A DNA stretch of 13,524 nt from Flavobacteriia bacterium (GTDB taxonomy: Bacteria; Bacteroidota; Bacteroidia; Flavobacteriales; Flavobacteriaceae): contig JAHBAN010000129.1 of NCBI GenBank assembly GCA_018500075.1, positions 1 to 13,524 of the forward strand, read 5' to 3'. Below the pieces are notes generated by a model that saw only the letters and a program-made list of their open reading frames with translations, was not told where the DNA came from and searched no databases. Position numbers and translations under genes: made by a program. Positions 12,923-13,524 of this stretch are shown here, one piece after another; position 1 is the stretch's first letter; each line of letters starts with the position of its first letter.

Positions 12923-13524
12923 ATGTCGGACGAAGAAGACATCATCCTCGCAGATCTGGACGACGACGAACTTGTCCAACAGATGTTTGACGACCTCTAT
13001 GATGGCCTCAAAGAGGAAATCGAAGAAGGCGTAAACATCCTTCTGGGTCGCGACTGGCCGCCCTACCGCGTGCTCACCGAGGCGCTTGTGGGCGGCATGA
13101 CAATCGTCGGGCAAGACTTCCGCGACGGCATCCTCTTTGTGCCCGAAGTTCTGCTCGCGGCCAATGCGATGAAGGGCGGCATGGCCATCCTCAAGCCGCT
13201 CCTCGCCGAAACAGGCGCGCCCCGCGTCGGCGGCATGGTGATCGGCACGGTGAAAGGCGACATCCACGACATCGGCAAAAACCTTGTGGCCATGATGATG
13301 GAAGGTGCGGGCTTTGAAGTCGAAGACATCGGGATCAACAACCCGGTCGAAAACTATCTCGCCGCGCTGGAAGAGCACAAACCCGAAATCCTCGGGATGT
13401 CCGCCCTGCTGACCACCACAATGCCCTATATGAAAGTCGTGATCGACACGATGGTCGAACAAGGCATCCGGGATGACTATATCGTTCTCGTGGGCGGCGC
13501 GCCGCTCAACGAAGAGTTCGGCAA
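12923..13524 (+). CDS. Methyltransferase-cognate corrinoid (B12-binding) protein, partial at the right edge
   Basis: The first 200 residues are visible and the frame is open at the edge. After an acidic N-terminus (MSDEEDIILADLDDDEL), residues about 15-95 form the helical cap typical of B12-binding methyltransferase modules (VLTEALVGGMTIVGQDFRDG, then FVPEVLLAANAMKGG). From about 103 comes the Rossmann-like B12 domain, with the lower-ligand motif GDIHDIGKN (D113, H115, G118), SALLTT at 160-165 and VGGAPL at 190-195. H115 would ligate cobalt. Such proteins shuttle a methyl group between a donor methyltransferase and an acceptor enzyme. The upstream gene is a homocysteine methyltransferase, so this is probably its methyl carrier. 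Cognate carriers of methylamine or glycine-betaine systems (MtbC, MtgC types) share the fold and are the main alternative. AAAGGA lies about 8 nt before the start. Confidence 0.93.
   Translation, partial: MSDEEDIILADLDDDELVQQMFDDLYDGLKEEIEEGVNILLGRDWPPYRVLTEALVGGMTIVGQDFRDGILFVPEVLLAANAMKGGMAILKPLLAETGAPRVGGMVIGTVKGDIHDIGKNLVAMMMEGAGFEVEDIGINNPVENYLAALEEHKPEILGMSALLTTTMPYMKVVIDTMVEQGIRDDYIVLVGGAPLNEEFG

Overview
The window looks like chromosomal DNA of a marine Roseobacter-group alphaproteobacterium (Rhodobacteraceae). The evidence is the GC-rich codon use, an RNase E with a large acidic insert and a terminal GWW peptide, a DUF1476 (F1-ATPase zeta-type) gene beside purC, a DctB/DctD-like pair, and a BHMT-family methyltransferase followed by a free-standing corrinoid protein. 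This placement is an inference from gene families, not from a database search.

Layout. On the minus strand at the left edge are an N-terminal fragment of an unrecognised membrane protein (1-550) and, upstream of it, ccdA (609-1358). A tusA-like gene (1452-1673, +) diverges from ccdA and converges on rne; a UUCG hairpin terminator serves rne. rne (1793-4687, -) follows, then a 399-bp gene-free stretch that probably holds its structured 5' leader. Next on the minus strand are a dctD-like response regulator (5087-6424), its sensor kinase dctB (8204 down to about 6442, apparently frameshifted near its end), purQ, a zinc alcohol dehydrogenase, purS and purC (to 11036). Three plus-strand genes follow: DUF1476/zeta (11190-11507), a BHMT-family homocysteine methyltransferase (11726-12739) and a corrinoid-binding protein cut by the right edge (12923-13524). 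Strong hairpin terminators lie after DUF1476 and after the methyltransferase gene.

How the genes fit together. purC, purS and purQ supply steps of de novo IMP synthesis; an alcohol dehydrogenase lies between purS and purQ and overlaps purS by one base. DctB/DctD would sense a small organic acid, but the DctD-like protein has no GAFTGA sigma54-contact loop, so it probably does not work as a classical sigma54 activator. The methyltransferase and corrinoid protein together resemble two modules of a B12-dependent methionine synthase encoded as separate proteins. No mobile element, CRISPR array, tRNA or rRNA was seen. The points most worth checking are the dctB homopolymer frameshift, the degenerate DctD, the split methionine-synthase-like pair with the inverted repeats upstream of both genes, the dehydrogenase between purS and purQ, and the RNase E insert, tail and leader.
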